Shown here one piece after another: positions 1-5,847 of a stretch of 8,266 nucleotides of DNA. Position 1 is the first letter of the stretch; each line of letters begins with the position of its first letter. Below the pieces are notes generated by a model, which was not told the origin of the DNA, did no database searches, and saw only the letters and a program-made list of their open reading frames with translations. Both the position numbers and the translations under genes were made by a program. The stretch spans positions 1 to 8,266 of the forward strand of contig JAKFES010000032.1 in the NCBI GenBank assembly GCA_036675585.1, read 5' to 3'. This stretch comes from Zeimonas sp036675585. Lineage in GTDB: Bacteria; Pseudomonadota; Gammaproteobacteria; Burkholderiales; Burkholderiaceae_E.

Positions 1-84
1 GGGAAAAGCGCGCACTCGGCGTTGCAAATGCTCGCCGTGGCCCCGCCACGGCTGCGCTTTGCGCCTTGATTGCGCGCTTTTCTC
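1..84. repeat. Nested palindrome, about 84 bases, possible bidirectional terminator or palindromic element
   Basis: The outer arms GAAAAGCGCGCA (3-14) and TGCGCGCTTTTC (71-82) are perfect 12-base inverted repeats, and two more pairs (one G-T) extend them to 1-84. Inside, GCAAA (24-28) can pair with TTTGC (58-62). The core GCCGTGGC (34-41) and GCCACGGC (45-52) forms an 8-base stem with a CCC loop. The whole stretch can therefore fold into one long imperfect hairpin on either strand. Each strand ends its outer stem in TTTT, so it could act as a weak two-way intrinsic terminator 37 bases past the histidine kinase stop codon. It could also be a dispersed palindromic repeat. The structure is read directly; the role is inferred. 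Confidence 0.6.
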
Positions 85-120
85 GGGCTCACGCGGGGAC
101 GATCGTAGTGTGAACAGGCC

Positions 121-1599
121 CTAGCCCGCGGGCAGGGGCAATTCGATGAAGAACGTCGACCCGCGCCCCGGCTCGCTGCTCAGGCCGGCCTGGCCGCCGT
201 GCAGCTCGGCGACACGGCGCACGATCGCCAGCCCCAGCCCGGAACTGCCGCGCTGCTCGCGGTGCCGGCTCGCCTGGTAGAAGCGCTCGAAGATCCACGG
301 CTGGTCCTCGGGCGCCACGCCCGGGCCGTCGTCGTCGACTTCGATGCGCATGCCCGAGGCGCCGCGATAGGCCCGCACGCGAACGCCGCCGCCGGCCGGC
401 GTGACGCGCAGCGCGTTGTCGAGCAGGTTCGACAGCGCGCGCTCGACGAGCGCCGCGTCGGCGCGCGTGAGCGGCAATCCGTCCGGGTAGTCGACCTCGA
501 GCGAGACTTCGGACTGCTGCGCGATCGTCGCGAAACGCTGCACGACGTCGTCGGCGAGCTCGCCGATCGCGATCGGCTCGGGCTGCGGGCGGAAATCCGG
601 GTCGTCGAGGCTCGCCAGGTCGGCGAGCGTGTCGGTGAGCCGGCGCAACTGCTGCGCGTTGTTCGCCGCGCGCTCGAGCAGGTGGCGCTGCGTCTCCGCC
701 GGCAGGCTCTCGTGCTTCAGGCGAATCGTCTCGAGCTGCCCGATGAGCGCGGTGAGCGGCGTGCGCAGGTCGTGCGAGACGCTCGCCACCATCTCGCGAC
801 GCTTCGAGTCGACGGTGCGAACGCGTTCGGCTTCCTCGCCGAGTCGGTCGAACGCTTCGCGAAACGTGCGCCCGAGCTGGCCGATCTCGTCGTTGCGCCC
901 GCTGTCGGGGAGGAAGTCCTCGCGCAATGCATCGGAGAAGCCGGACGTGCGCACGCGCTCGGCGGCGCGCGTGAGCGCGGTCAGCGGGCGCGTGAGCAGC
1001 GAAATCATCGCGATCGTCAACAGCGAGCCGATTCCGATCGTGAGCAACGCGACGGCGGCGGCGGTGCGAAACGCGTAGTTCTCGAGCATCTCGGGCATCG
1101 CCGTCTCGAAGCTCGCCTGGCGCGCGACGACGTACAGCCAGCCGCGCAACCCGTCGTCGTCGAGCACCGGCTGCGCGGCGACGAGCGAGTGCGCGCCTTC
1201 GACGTCGGGGTCGTCGGAGACCGCCGGCGCTTCGGAGTCGGCACGCATCGCCTGCTCGAGCGGCGCGAGGTCGACCCGGTAGTCGGGATCGAAATCCTGC
1301 CGATCGCCCGAGCTGGCGAGCACGCGGCCCTCGGCGTCGAGCAGGTAGAGCCCGGTATGCGGCGAGTACAGCGTGTACTGGCGCAACGTGTCGCCGAAGC
1401 CCTCGGGGTCGCGCAGGTAGTCCTGCCAGAGCCCGGGGTGCGTCTGCACGATGCGCTGCACGAACACGCGGCTCTTCGCGTACATCCAGTCGTTGTAGTA
1501 CTGGCGCACCGAGGCGTGCATGACGATCGCGAGCAGCGCCGCCATCACCAGCCCGAAGCCGACGACGAGCAGCAGCACGCGCGCGCGCAGCGATTTCAT
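121..1599 (-). CDS. Membrane sensor histidine kinase of a two-component system
   Basis: This 492-residue inner-membrane kinase should autophosphorylate on a histidine and pass the phosphate to the regulator encoded just upstream. TM1 spans about residues 7-28. A periplasmic sensor region of roughly 145 residues follows, then TM2 (about 179-202) and a HAMP linker (about 201-258). The dimerisation domain has the H-box VSHDLRTPL with phospho-acceptor His276. The ATPase domain has the N-box (NLLDNA, from residue 391), a G1 box (DDDGPGV, about 422-428), an F box (WIFERFY) and a G2 box (GSSGLGLAIV, about 451-460). All catalytic motifs look intact. The ATG overlaps the regulator stop as ATGA, and no Shine-Dalgarno sequence is visible, which fits translational coupling. 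I do not recognise the periplasmic domain, so the signal is unknown. The classical class-I kinase layout is certain; the specific system name is not. Confidence 0.95.
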   Translation of the reverse strand: MKSLRARVLLLVVGFGLVMAALLAIVMHASVRQYYNDWMYAKSRVFVQRIVQTHPGLWQDYLRDPEGFGDTLRQYTLYSPHTGLYLLDAEGRVLASSGDRQDFDPDYRVDLAPLEQAMRADSEAPAVSDDPDVEGAHSLVAAQPVLDDDGLRGWLYVVARQASFETAMPEMLENYAFRTAAAVALLTIGIGSLLTIAMISLLTRPLTALTRAAERVRTSGFSDALREDFLPDSGRNDEIGQLGRTFREAFDRLGEEAERVRTVDSKRREMVASVSHDLRTPLTALIGQLETIRLKHESLPAETQRHLLERAANNAQQLRRLTDTLADLASLDDPDFRPQPEPIAIGELADDVVQRFATIAQQSEVSLEVDYPDGLPLTRADAALVERALSNLLDNALRVTPAGGGVRVRAYRGASGMRIEVDDDGPGVAPEDQPWIFERFYQASRHREQRGSSGLGLAIVRRVAELHGGQAGLSSEPGRGSTFFIELPLPAG

Positions 1600-2294
1600 G
1601 GCCGGTTGGCGAACCGGTAGCCGACTCCGCGGACGGTGAGCACGTAGCGCGGGCGCGCCGGGTCGGCCTCGATCTTCGCGCGCAGCCGGTTGATGTGCGT
1701 GTTCACCGTGTGCTCGTATCCCTCGAAGGTCGTTCCCCAGACCGCGTCGAGCAGCTGCAGCCGGGTGAACGCGCGTCCCGGATTGCGCGCGAAATGCGCG
1801 AGCAGGTCGAATTCCTTGGCGGTGAGCGAGAGCATGCGGCCGCCGAGCCGCACTTCGCGGCTCGCGCAATCGATGCGCAGTGCATCGAACTCGATGTGCT
1901 CGGCGGGCGTCGCGGCCGGGGCGTGCATTTCGAGGCGGCGCAGCATCGCCTTGACGCGCGCCTGCAGTTCCGGAATCGAGAACGGCTTGGTCAGGTAGTC
2001 GTCGGCGCCCAGCTCGAGGCCGAGCACGCGGTCGAGCTCGGTCGAGCGCGCGGTGAGCATCAGCACCGGAGTGGTCACGCGGTTCATCCGCAGTCCGCGC
2101 ACGATGTCGAGCCCGTCGCGCGACGGCAGCATGACGTCGAGCACGATGAGGTCGTAGCGGCCCGAGCGTGCCGCTTCGTAGCCCGCCGCTCCGTCGTGTT
2201 CGCAATCGACGGTGAGCGCGAGGTCGCGCAGATGCATCGCGATCAGCTCCGCGATGTCGGACTGATCCTCGACGACCAGAATCCGCTTTTCCAT
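1596..2294 (-). CDS. OmpR/PhoB-family DNA-binding response regulator
   Basis: This 232-residue cytoplasmic transcription regulator is the likely partner of the adjacent kinase. The receiver domain (about 1-120) has the acidic pocket Glu9/Asp10, phospho-acceptor Asp53 (VLDVMLP), Thr80 and Lys102 (LTKPF), so it should be phosphorylatable. The C-terminal winged-helix domain (about 130-229) carries typical motifs such as LTAKEFDLL and the HTVNTHINRLRAKIE recognition helix, and ends in VRGVGYRF. Length is normal for the family. The chosen ATG gives MEKRILVVEDQ, the usual start of the receiver fold. The frame stays open upstream, but that sequence does not look like protein. No Shine-Dalgarno sequence precedes the ATG, so the start may be leaderless or weakly translated. 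It lies divergent from the sigma-factor gene across 186 bases and may regulate both sides. Confidence 0.96.
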   Translation of the reverse strand: MEKRILVVEDQSDIAELIAMHLRDLALTVDCEHDGAAGYEAARSGRYDLIVLDVMLPSRDGLDIVRGLRMNRVTTPVLMLTARSTELDRVLGLELGADDYLTKPFSIPELQARVKAMLRRLEMHAPAATPAEHIEFDALRIDCASREVRLGGRMLSLTAKEFDLLAHFARNPGRAFTRLQLLDAVWGTTFEGYEHTVNTHINRLRAKIEADPARPRYVLTVRGVGYRFANRP

Positions 2295-2398
2295 CGCATC
2301 GAGAATAGCAAAGGCGCGCGTACGCGGCCGAAATGAATATCGCCCGGTTGCGGCAGGAACGGCGCTTGCTTTTCCAGCGAGGCACCGCAGCGCCCGTT

Positions 2399-2415
2399 TC
2401 GTGACCGAATCGTGA
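2399..2415 (+). promoter_or_regulatory. Candidate OmpR-family binding site: direct repeat TCGTGA with 11-base period
   Basis: TCGTGA occurs at 2399-2404 and again at 2410-2415, spaced 11 bases start to start, with similar bases following (CC and TCC). OmpR/PhoB-family regulators typically bind such tandem half-sites one helical turn apart. The neighbouring gene encodes a regulator of this family. The site lies about 65-80 bases before the sigma-factor start and about 105-120 before the regulator start, so it could control either or both. Binding by this regulator is inference. Confidence 0.4.
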
Positions 2416-2430
2416 TCCGGCCGCGATATT
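2401..2430 (+). promoter_or_regulatory. Candidate sigma-70-type promoter for the ECF sigma gene
   Basis: GTGACC (2401-2406, 4 of 6 matches to TTGACA) and GATATT (2425-2430, 4 of 6 matches to TATAAT) are separated by 18 bases, giving a predicted start near 2437 and a leader of about 44 bases. The -35 element overlaps the TCGTGA direct repeat, so a bound regulator would touch the polymerase site. The match is modest. No convincing GGAAC-type ECF promoter is visible. Confidence 0.28.
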
Positions 2431-2468
2431 GCCGGAAGGTGCCGCCCGCACACTGGCCCCGTGAACAC

Positions 2469-2473
2469 AGGAG
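2469..2473 (+). promoter_or_regulatory. Ribosome binding site of the ECF sigma gene
   Basis: AGGAG ends 7 bases before the ATG at 2481. This fixes that start over the in-frame ATG at 2412, which has no comparable site and would add 23 residues that do not resemble protein. Confidence 0.8.
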
Positions 2474-2480
2474 AGCGCCG

Positions 2481-3185
2481 ATGATCGTCGTTCCGGCCGC
2501 GCCCGAAGCGCCCGTTGCGTCGATCGTGCACAAGCCCGGAAGCGAGGCGCGCGCTGCGCACGCCGCGACCGTCGAATCGCGCTCGCCGCTCCCGGCGATC
2601 GTCTCCGAGAGCGGACCGATCGTCGCCCGGTCGCCGGCCGCCGCGGCCCCCGCGGCGCTCGCCACGCCGGCCGAACTCGTCTCGCATCGCAGCGCGATGC
2701 TGCGTTTCGCCCGGCGCCGGATCCGCGACGAGGATCTCGCCGAGGACGCAGTCCAGGATGCGCTCGCCGCCGCGTTCGCCAACCGCGCGGCGTTCCAGGG
2801 CCAGTCGGCGCTGCGCACCTGGCTGATCGGCATCCTGAACCACAAGATCCAGGACACGTTCCGTCGCGAGGGGCGCTACGTGTCGATCCACGATGCCGGC
2901 GACGAGAGCGCCGGCGACACGCTCGATCGGCTCGCCTTCGTGCAGCTTGCGCACGGCGACGATCCGGCCGCGCGCGTCTCGAGCGCCCGCCTGGGCGAAG
3001 CGCTGCTCGCCGAGATCGAGGCGCTCGCGCCCACGTTGCGCGACGTGTTCGTGATGCAGGTGCTCGACGGTGTCTCGACCACCGAGGTCTGCCGCCGGCT
3101 GGGCATCACCGAGGCGAACTGCTGGGTGCGGCTGCATCGCGCGCGCCGGCGCCTCGCCGAGCGAATGCGCGATCATCTCGCCTGA
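2481..3185 (+). CDS. ECF-type RNA polymerase sigma factor with Ala/Pro-rich N-terminal extension
   Basis: This 234-residue protein should direct RNA polymerase to a specific promoter set. Sigma region 2 spans about residues 64-130 (SHRSAMLRFARRRIRDEDLAEDAVQ, then LRTWLIGILNHKIQD). Region 4 spans about 174-230 and holds the helix-turn-helix STTEVCRRLGITEANCWVRLHRARRRL. There is no region 3, as expected for the ECF group. From memory it resembles the betaproteobacterial TIGR02943-type sigma factors (FxGxSxLRTWLxGILxHKI and LGITxxNxWVxLxRARxRL); this needs a profile search. The first 60 or so residues are rich in Ala and Pro and probably disordered, which is longer than usual. These sigma genes are commonly followed by a zinc-finger anti-sigma gene, but the next gene here does not fit that. 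It is divergent from the two-component operon. Confidence 0.92.
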   Translation: MIVVPAAPEAPVASIVHKPGSEARAAHAATVESRSPLPAIVSESGPIVARSPAAAAPAALATPAELVSHRSAMLRFARRRIRDEDLAEDAVQDALAAAFANRAAFQGQSALRTWLIGILNHKIQDTFRREGRYVSIHDAGDESAGDTLDRLAFVQLAHGDDPAARVSSARLGEALLAEIEALAPTLRDVFVMQVLDGVSTTEVCRRLGITEANCWVRLHRARRRLAERMRDHLA

Positions 3186-3216
3186 GCGGCCGCGCGCTCC
3201 CGATGCGGCCGCATCC

Positions 3217-3223
3217 AGGGGAG
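3217..3223 (+). promoter_or_regulatory. Ribosome binding site of the 74-residue protein gene
   Basis: AGGGGAG lies 6 bases before the ATG at 3230. This favours that start over the in-frame ATG at 3203, which would add 9 residues without a good site. Confidence 0.65.
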
Positions 3224-3229
3224 CACCAG

Positions 3230-3454
3230 ATGGATTCATCGACGAGGTCCGGGGCGCCGTCGCTGGCGGTGGCCGAGGCCGTGCGCCAGGCCTGCCGCGA
3301 AGCGGTCGCCGAAGCGTGGGAGGACGCCGGCATCCAGGGGCTGTGCGCCGAAGGGCGTTGCGAGGTCGCGCTCGGCGCGCTCGAGCGGCTCGATCTCGCC
3401 GCCATCGTCGAGCGAACGCTCGCCGCGGACCGCGGCGCCGCCGCCCGGTCGTAG
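3230..3454 (+). CDS. Small hypothetical protein, 74 residues
   Basis: I do not recognise this protein with confidence. It begins 44 bases after the sigma-factor stop on the same strand and is probably co-transcribed with it. It has a strong ribosome binding site. The product is largely helical in appearance, with a central block EAWEDAGIQGLCAEGRCEVAL followed by EALxRLDL-like sequence (GALERLDLAAIVE). It has cysteines at 22, 39 and 44, no signal peptide and no transmembrane segment. It lacks the HxxxCxxC signature of zinc-finger anti-sigma factors. The DAG-GLC-EGR block feels like a conserved betaproteobacterial small-protein family, but that is from memory. It ends 14 bases before the convergent argF stop. 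It could be a modulator of the sigma factor, or simply a neighbour. Confidence 0.75.
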   Translation: MDSSTRSGAPSLAVAEAVRQACREAVAEAWEDAGIQGLCAEGRCEVALGALERLDLAAIVERTLAADRGAAARS

Positions 3455-3468
3455 CCCCGCGCCGCGGC

Positions 3469-4386
3469 TCAGCGATCGAGCCGGCCGAGCATCAGGTACT
3501 CGATCAGCGCCTTCTGCGCGTGCAGCCGGTTCTCGGCTTCGTCCCAGACGACCGACTGCGGGCCGTCGATCACCTCGGCGGCCACTTCCTCGCCGCGGTG
3601 CGCCGGCAGGCAGTGCATGAACAGCGCGTCGGGCTTCGCCATCCGCATCATGTCGGCATCGACGCACCAGTCGGCGAAGGCGCGCCGGCGCTGCTCGTTC
3701 TCGGCTTCGAAGCCCATGCTCGTCCACACGTCGGTGGTCACGAGATCGGCGCCGGCGCAGGCCTGCATCGGATCCTCGAACTGCTCGACGCGTCCGCCGA
3801 AGCGGCCGGCGCGCTCGGGCTCGATCTCGTAGCCCGGGGGCGTCGAGACGCGCACGTCGAAATCGAGCAACTCGGCGGCCTGCAGCCAGGTGTTGCACAC
3901 GTTGTTCGAATCGCCGATCCACGCGACCGTCTTGCCGGCGATCGAGCCCCGGTGCTCGATGAACGTGTACAGGTCGGCCAGCGTCTGGCACGGGTGGTAT
4001 TCGTTGGTGAGCCCGTTGATCACCGGAACGCGCGAATGCGCGGCGAAGCGCTCGACCGTGTCCTGCTCGAAGGTGCGGATCATCACGATGTCGCACATCC
4101 GCGAGATGACCTGCGCGGCGTCCTCCACCGGCTCGCCGCGGCCGAGCTGCGAATCGCGCGTGTTCAGGTAGATCGCCGCGCCGCCGAGCTGCTGCATGCC
4201 GGCCTCGAACGACAGGCGCGTGCGCGTGCTCTGCTTCTCGAAGATCATCACCAGCGTGCGGTCGACCAGCGGGTGGTACTTCTCGTAGCGCTTGAAGCGG
4301 TCCTTGATGACCCGGGTGCGATCGAACAGGTATTCGAACTCGGCGGCGGAAAGGTCGCGAAACTGCAGGAAGTGCTTTTGCGTCAT
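3469..4386 (-). CDS. argF: Ornithine carbamoyltransferase
   Basis: This 305-residue cytoplasmic enzyme makes citrulline from ornithine and carbamoyl phosphate in arginine synthesis. The carbamoyl-phosphate site FEKQSTRTRLSFE (about 49-61) includes STRTR at 53-57. HPCQ (131-134) and the DVWTSMG loop (219-225) are present, and the ornithine-site HCLPAHR lies at 258-264. All are hallmarks of OTCase and exclude aspartate carbamoyltransferase. Length is normal. It follows argD after a 10-base gap, and a TGAGG overlapping the argD stop serves as a plausible ribosome binding site, so the two form an operon. Residues 183-185 are Pro-Pro-Gly, a motif known to need EF-P for smooth translation. It could in principle run catabolically (arcB), but pairing with argD favours biosynthesis. 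Confidence 0.97.
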   Translation of the reverse strand: MTQKHFLQFRDLSAAEFEYLFDRTRVIKDRFKRYEKYHPLVDRTLVMIFEKQSTRTRLSFEAGMQQLGGAAIYLNTRDSQLGRGEPVEDAAQVISRMCDIVMIRTFEQDTVERFAAHSRVPVINGLTNEYHPCQTLADLYTFIEHRGSIAGKTVAWIGDSNNVCNTWLQAAELLDFDVRVSTPPGYEIEPERAGRFGGRVEQFEDPMQACAGADLVTTDVWTSMGFEAENEQRRRAFADWCVDADMMRMAKPDALFMHCLPAHRGEEVAAEVIDGPQSVVWDEAENRLHAQKALIEYLMLGRLDR

Positions 4387-4396
4387 CGTGCCGGCC

Positions 4397-5623
4397 TCAG
4401 GAGGTGACGGGCGCGCTCGCCGCGGCCGACTGGCCGAGGAAGGCGCGGATGGTGGGCACGAGCGTCTCGACGAGTCGCTCGGCGTGCTCGGCGCGAAAGA
4501 CGAGCGGCGGCAACAGCCGGATCACGCGCTCGGCGGTGACGTTGAACACGAGCCCGGCTTCGAGTCCCTTGCGAATGATCGCCGCGCACGGACGGTCGAG
4601 CTCGATGCCGATCATCAGCCCCTGGCCGCGCACTTCGACGACGCCGGGCACGCCGGCGAGCTCGCTGCGCAGTCCGGCGATGATGCGCTCGCCCTGCGCC
4701 TGCGCATTGGCGAGCAGCCCTTCCTCCTGCATGACCGCCAGCGTGGTCAGGCCGGCGCGCATCGCGAGCGGATTGCCGCCGAAGGTCGTTCCGTGATTGC
4801 CGGGCTCGAACACGGCCGCGGCGGCGCCGTGCGCGAGGACGGCGCCGATCGGCACCCCCGAGCCGAGCCCCTTGGCCAGCGGGACGACGTCGGCGCGGAC
4901 GTCGGCCCACTGGTGCGCGAACCACTTCCCGGTACGGCCGGTGCCGCATTGCACCTCGTCGACCATCATCAGCCAGCCGCGCGCGTCGCACAGGCCGCGC
5001 ACCGCGCGCAGGTACTCGACGCGCGCCGGCTGGATTCCGCCTTCGCCCTGGATCGCCTCGAGGAACACCGCGACGACGTTCGGACGCTCGGCCGCCACGC
5101 GCTCGAGCGCCGCCGCGTCGTTCATCGGAACGCGCACGAAGCCCTCGACGAGCGGCTCGAAGCCCTTGTGCACTTTCGGATTGCCGGTGGCCGACAGCGT
5201 CGCCAGCGAGCGCCCGTGAAACGCGCGTTCGCAGACCACGATCTCGGGACGGTCGATTCCCCGACCGTGGCCGTACTTGCGCGCGATCTTCAATGCCGCC
5301 TCGTTGGCCTCGAGCCCCGAGTTGCAGAAGAACACGTTGGTCATTCCCGAGAGATCGACGAGCCGCTGGCCCAGCTCCGTCTGCAGCGGGATCTCGAAGA
5401 CGTTCGAGCTGTGGATGATGCGCGCGATCTGCTCGCGCAGCGCCGCCACCAGCTTCGGATGATTGTGTCCGAGCGTGTTCACCGCGATTCCCGCGAGGCA
5501 GTCGAGGTAGCGCCGGCCTTGCGTGTCGTACAGCCAGACGCCTTCGCCGTGCGAGAACGCGACGGGCTGGCGGTTGTAGGTGTTCATCAGGGGCTGGGTG
5601 GCGGGCATGAGCGCGATTTCCAT
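4397..5623 (-). CDS. argD: Acetylornithine aminotransferase, PLP-dependent
   Basis: This 408-residue class-III aminotransferase converts N-acetylglutamate semialdehyde to N-acetylornithine using glutamate, two steps before the ornithine used by ArgF. Visible signatures are NSGLEANEAALKIARKY (101-117), which includes the cofactor phosphate-binding SGxEANE block, and VDEVQCGTGRTG (221-232) with Asp222. LAKGLGSGVPIGA follows, with the Schiff-base Lys251, then HGTTFGGNP (277-285). The profile fits ArgD better than other ornithine-type transaminases, although ArgD enzymes are often also active on succinyl-diaminopimelate. The start is uncertain: ATGs at 5623, 5608 and 5587 are all in frame and none has a good ribosome binding site. 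I keep the first. MNTYNRQP from 5587 matches the usual beginning of conserved sequence. It is the first gene of the argD-argF operon. Confidence 0.95.
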   Translation of the reverse strand: MEIALMPATQPLMNTYNRQPVAFSHGEGVWLYDTQGRRYLDCLAGIAVNTLGHNHPKLVAALREQIARIIHSSNVFEIPLQTELGQRLVDLSGMTNVFFCNSGLEANEAALKIARKYGHGRGIDRPEIVVCERAFHGRSLATLSATGNPKVHKGFEPLVEGFVRVPMNDAAALERVAAERPNVVAVFLEAIQGEGGIQPARVEYLRAVRGLCDARGWLMMVDEVQCGTGRTGKWFAHQWADVRADVVPLAKGLGSGVPIGAVLAHGAAAAVFEPGNHGTTFGGNPLAMRAGLTTLAVMQEEGLLANAQAQGERIIAGLRSELAGVPGVVEVRGQGLMIGIELDRPCAAIIRKGLEAGLVFNVTAERVIRLLPPLVFRAEHAERLVETLVPTIRAFLGQSAAASAPVTS

Positions 5624-5665
5624 CGGTGTGGCTGCGCGCGGCGATCGGTGCGCAGGAGGTCTTGA

Positions 5666-5671
5666 ATTGTA
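5666..5671 (-). promoter_or_regulatory. Candidate -10 element for argD
   Basis: Read on the minus strand this is TACAAT within CTACAATTC, a 5 of 6 match to the sigma-70 -10 consensus, in a region that is otherwise very GC-rich. It would start transcription near 5659, giving a leader of about 36 bases. No matching -35 is seen, because the sequence 17 bases upstream is nearly all G and C, so an activator may be needed or the call may be wrong. Confidence 0.4.
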
Positions 5672-5774
5672 GGAGATGCGCGGTGCGCGCCGCGCCGACG
5701 CCGCCGTTTCACTCGAAGCAGGTCGAAGAAAGTCGTCTAAGTGAGTGGTTTTATTGCGCTTTTTGATACAGCCC

Positions 5775-5805
5775 TTGTCGAGAACGTCAGCAGCGGGGGT
5801 AGAAT
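5775..5805 (+). promoter_or_regulatory. Candidate promoter for the two-receiver response regulator gene
   Basis: TTGTCG (5775-5780) and TAGAAT (5800-5805) fit -35 and -10 boxes, but the spacer is 19 bases, longer than ideal. The -10 is good (5 of 6), and the region just upstream (about 5735-5770) is locally AT-rich. The predicted start near 5812 gives a leader of about 36 bases with a strong ribosome binding site. Confidence 0.38.
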
Positions 5806-5835
5806 CGACGCCCAGCGGGTAGGCACATGCCCCGG

Positions 5836-5840
5836 GGAGG
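5836..5840 (+). promoter_or_regulatory. Ribosome binding site of the two-receiver regulator
   Basis: GGAGG lies 7 bases before the ATG at 5848. This sets the start there rather than at the in-frame ATG at 5827, which sits upstream of this site. Confidence 0.8.
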
Positions 5841-5847
5841 TGGAACG

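Larger units (their letters stand above)
2336..2430. repeat. Spaced 8-base inverted repeat in the divergent intergenic region
   Basis: AATATCGC (2336-2343) and its exact complement GCGATATT (2423-2430) lie 79 bases apart. One copy is near the regulator start and the other near the sigma-factor start. In a GC-rich intergenic region these are among the few AT-containing words, so they could be paired protein-binding sites or parts of the two divergent promoters. The match is direct; the function is a guess. Confidence 0.35.

Noticed and set aside
199..1620. Long plus-strand open frame of 473 codons opposite the histidine kinase
   Set aside because: The product is Arg/Ala-rich low-complexity sequence with no recognisable domain, while the minus strand encodes every kinase motif. 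Long antisense frames are expected in GC-rich genes.
2317..2326. Ten-base palindrome CGCGTACGCG before the regulator gene
   Set aside because: Short alternating CG palindromes are common by chance in such GC-rich DNA and nothing else marks it as an operator.
2356..2382. GGAAC as an ECF-type -35 for sigma autoregulation
   Set aside because: No matching ECF -10 sequence occurs at the expected 16-17 base spacing, so autoregulation by this route is not supported.
2295..3239. Upstream extension of the response regulator frame across the sigma-factor gene
   Set aside because: The frame is open, but the receiver fold begins at the ATG at 2294 and the extension is Arg/Gly-rich antisense of the sigma factor.
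4399..4408. AGGAGGTGA on the plus strand, a perfect Shine-Dalgarno sequence
   Set aside because: It lies inside the end of argD on the other strand, no start codon with a credible frame follows, and on the coding strand it is simply the codons before the argD stop.
4292..5665. Plus-strand open frame of 457 codons opposite argD
   Set aside because: It has the same composition artefact. The opposite strand is an intact aminotransferase, and no ribosome binding site or domain supports this frame.
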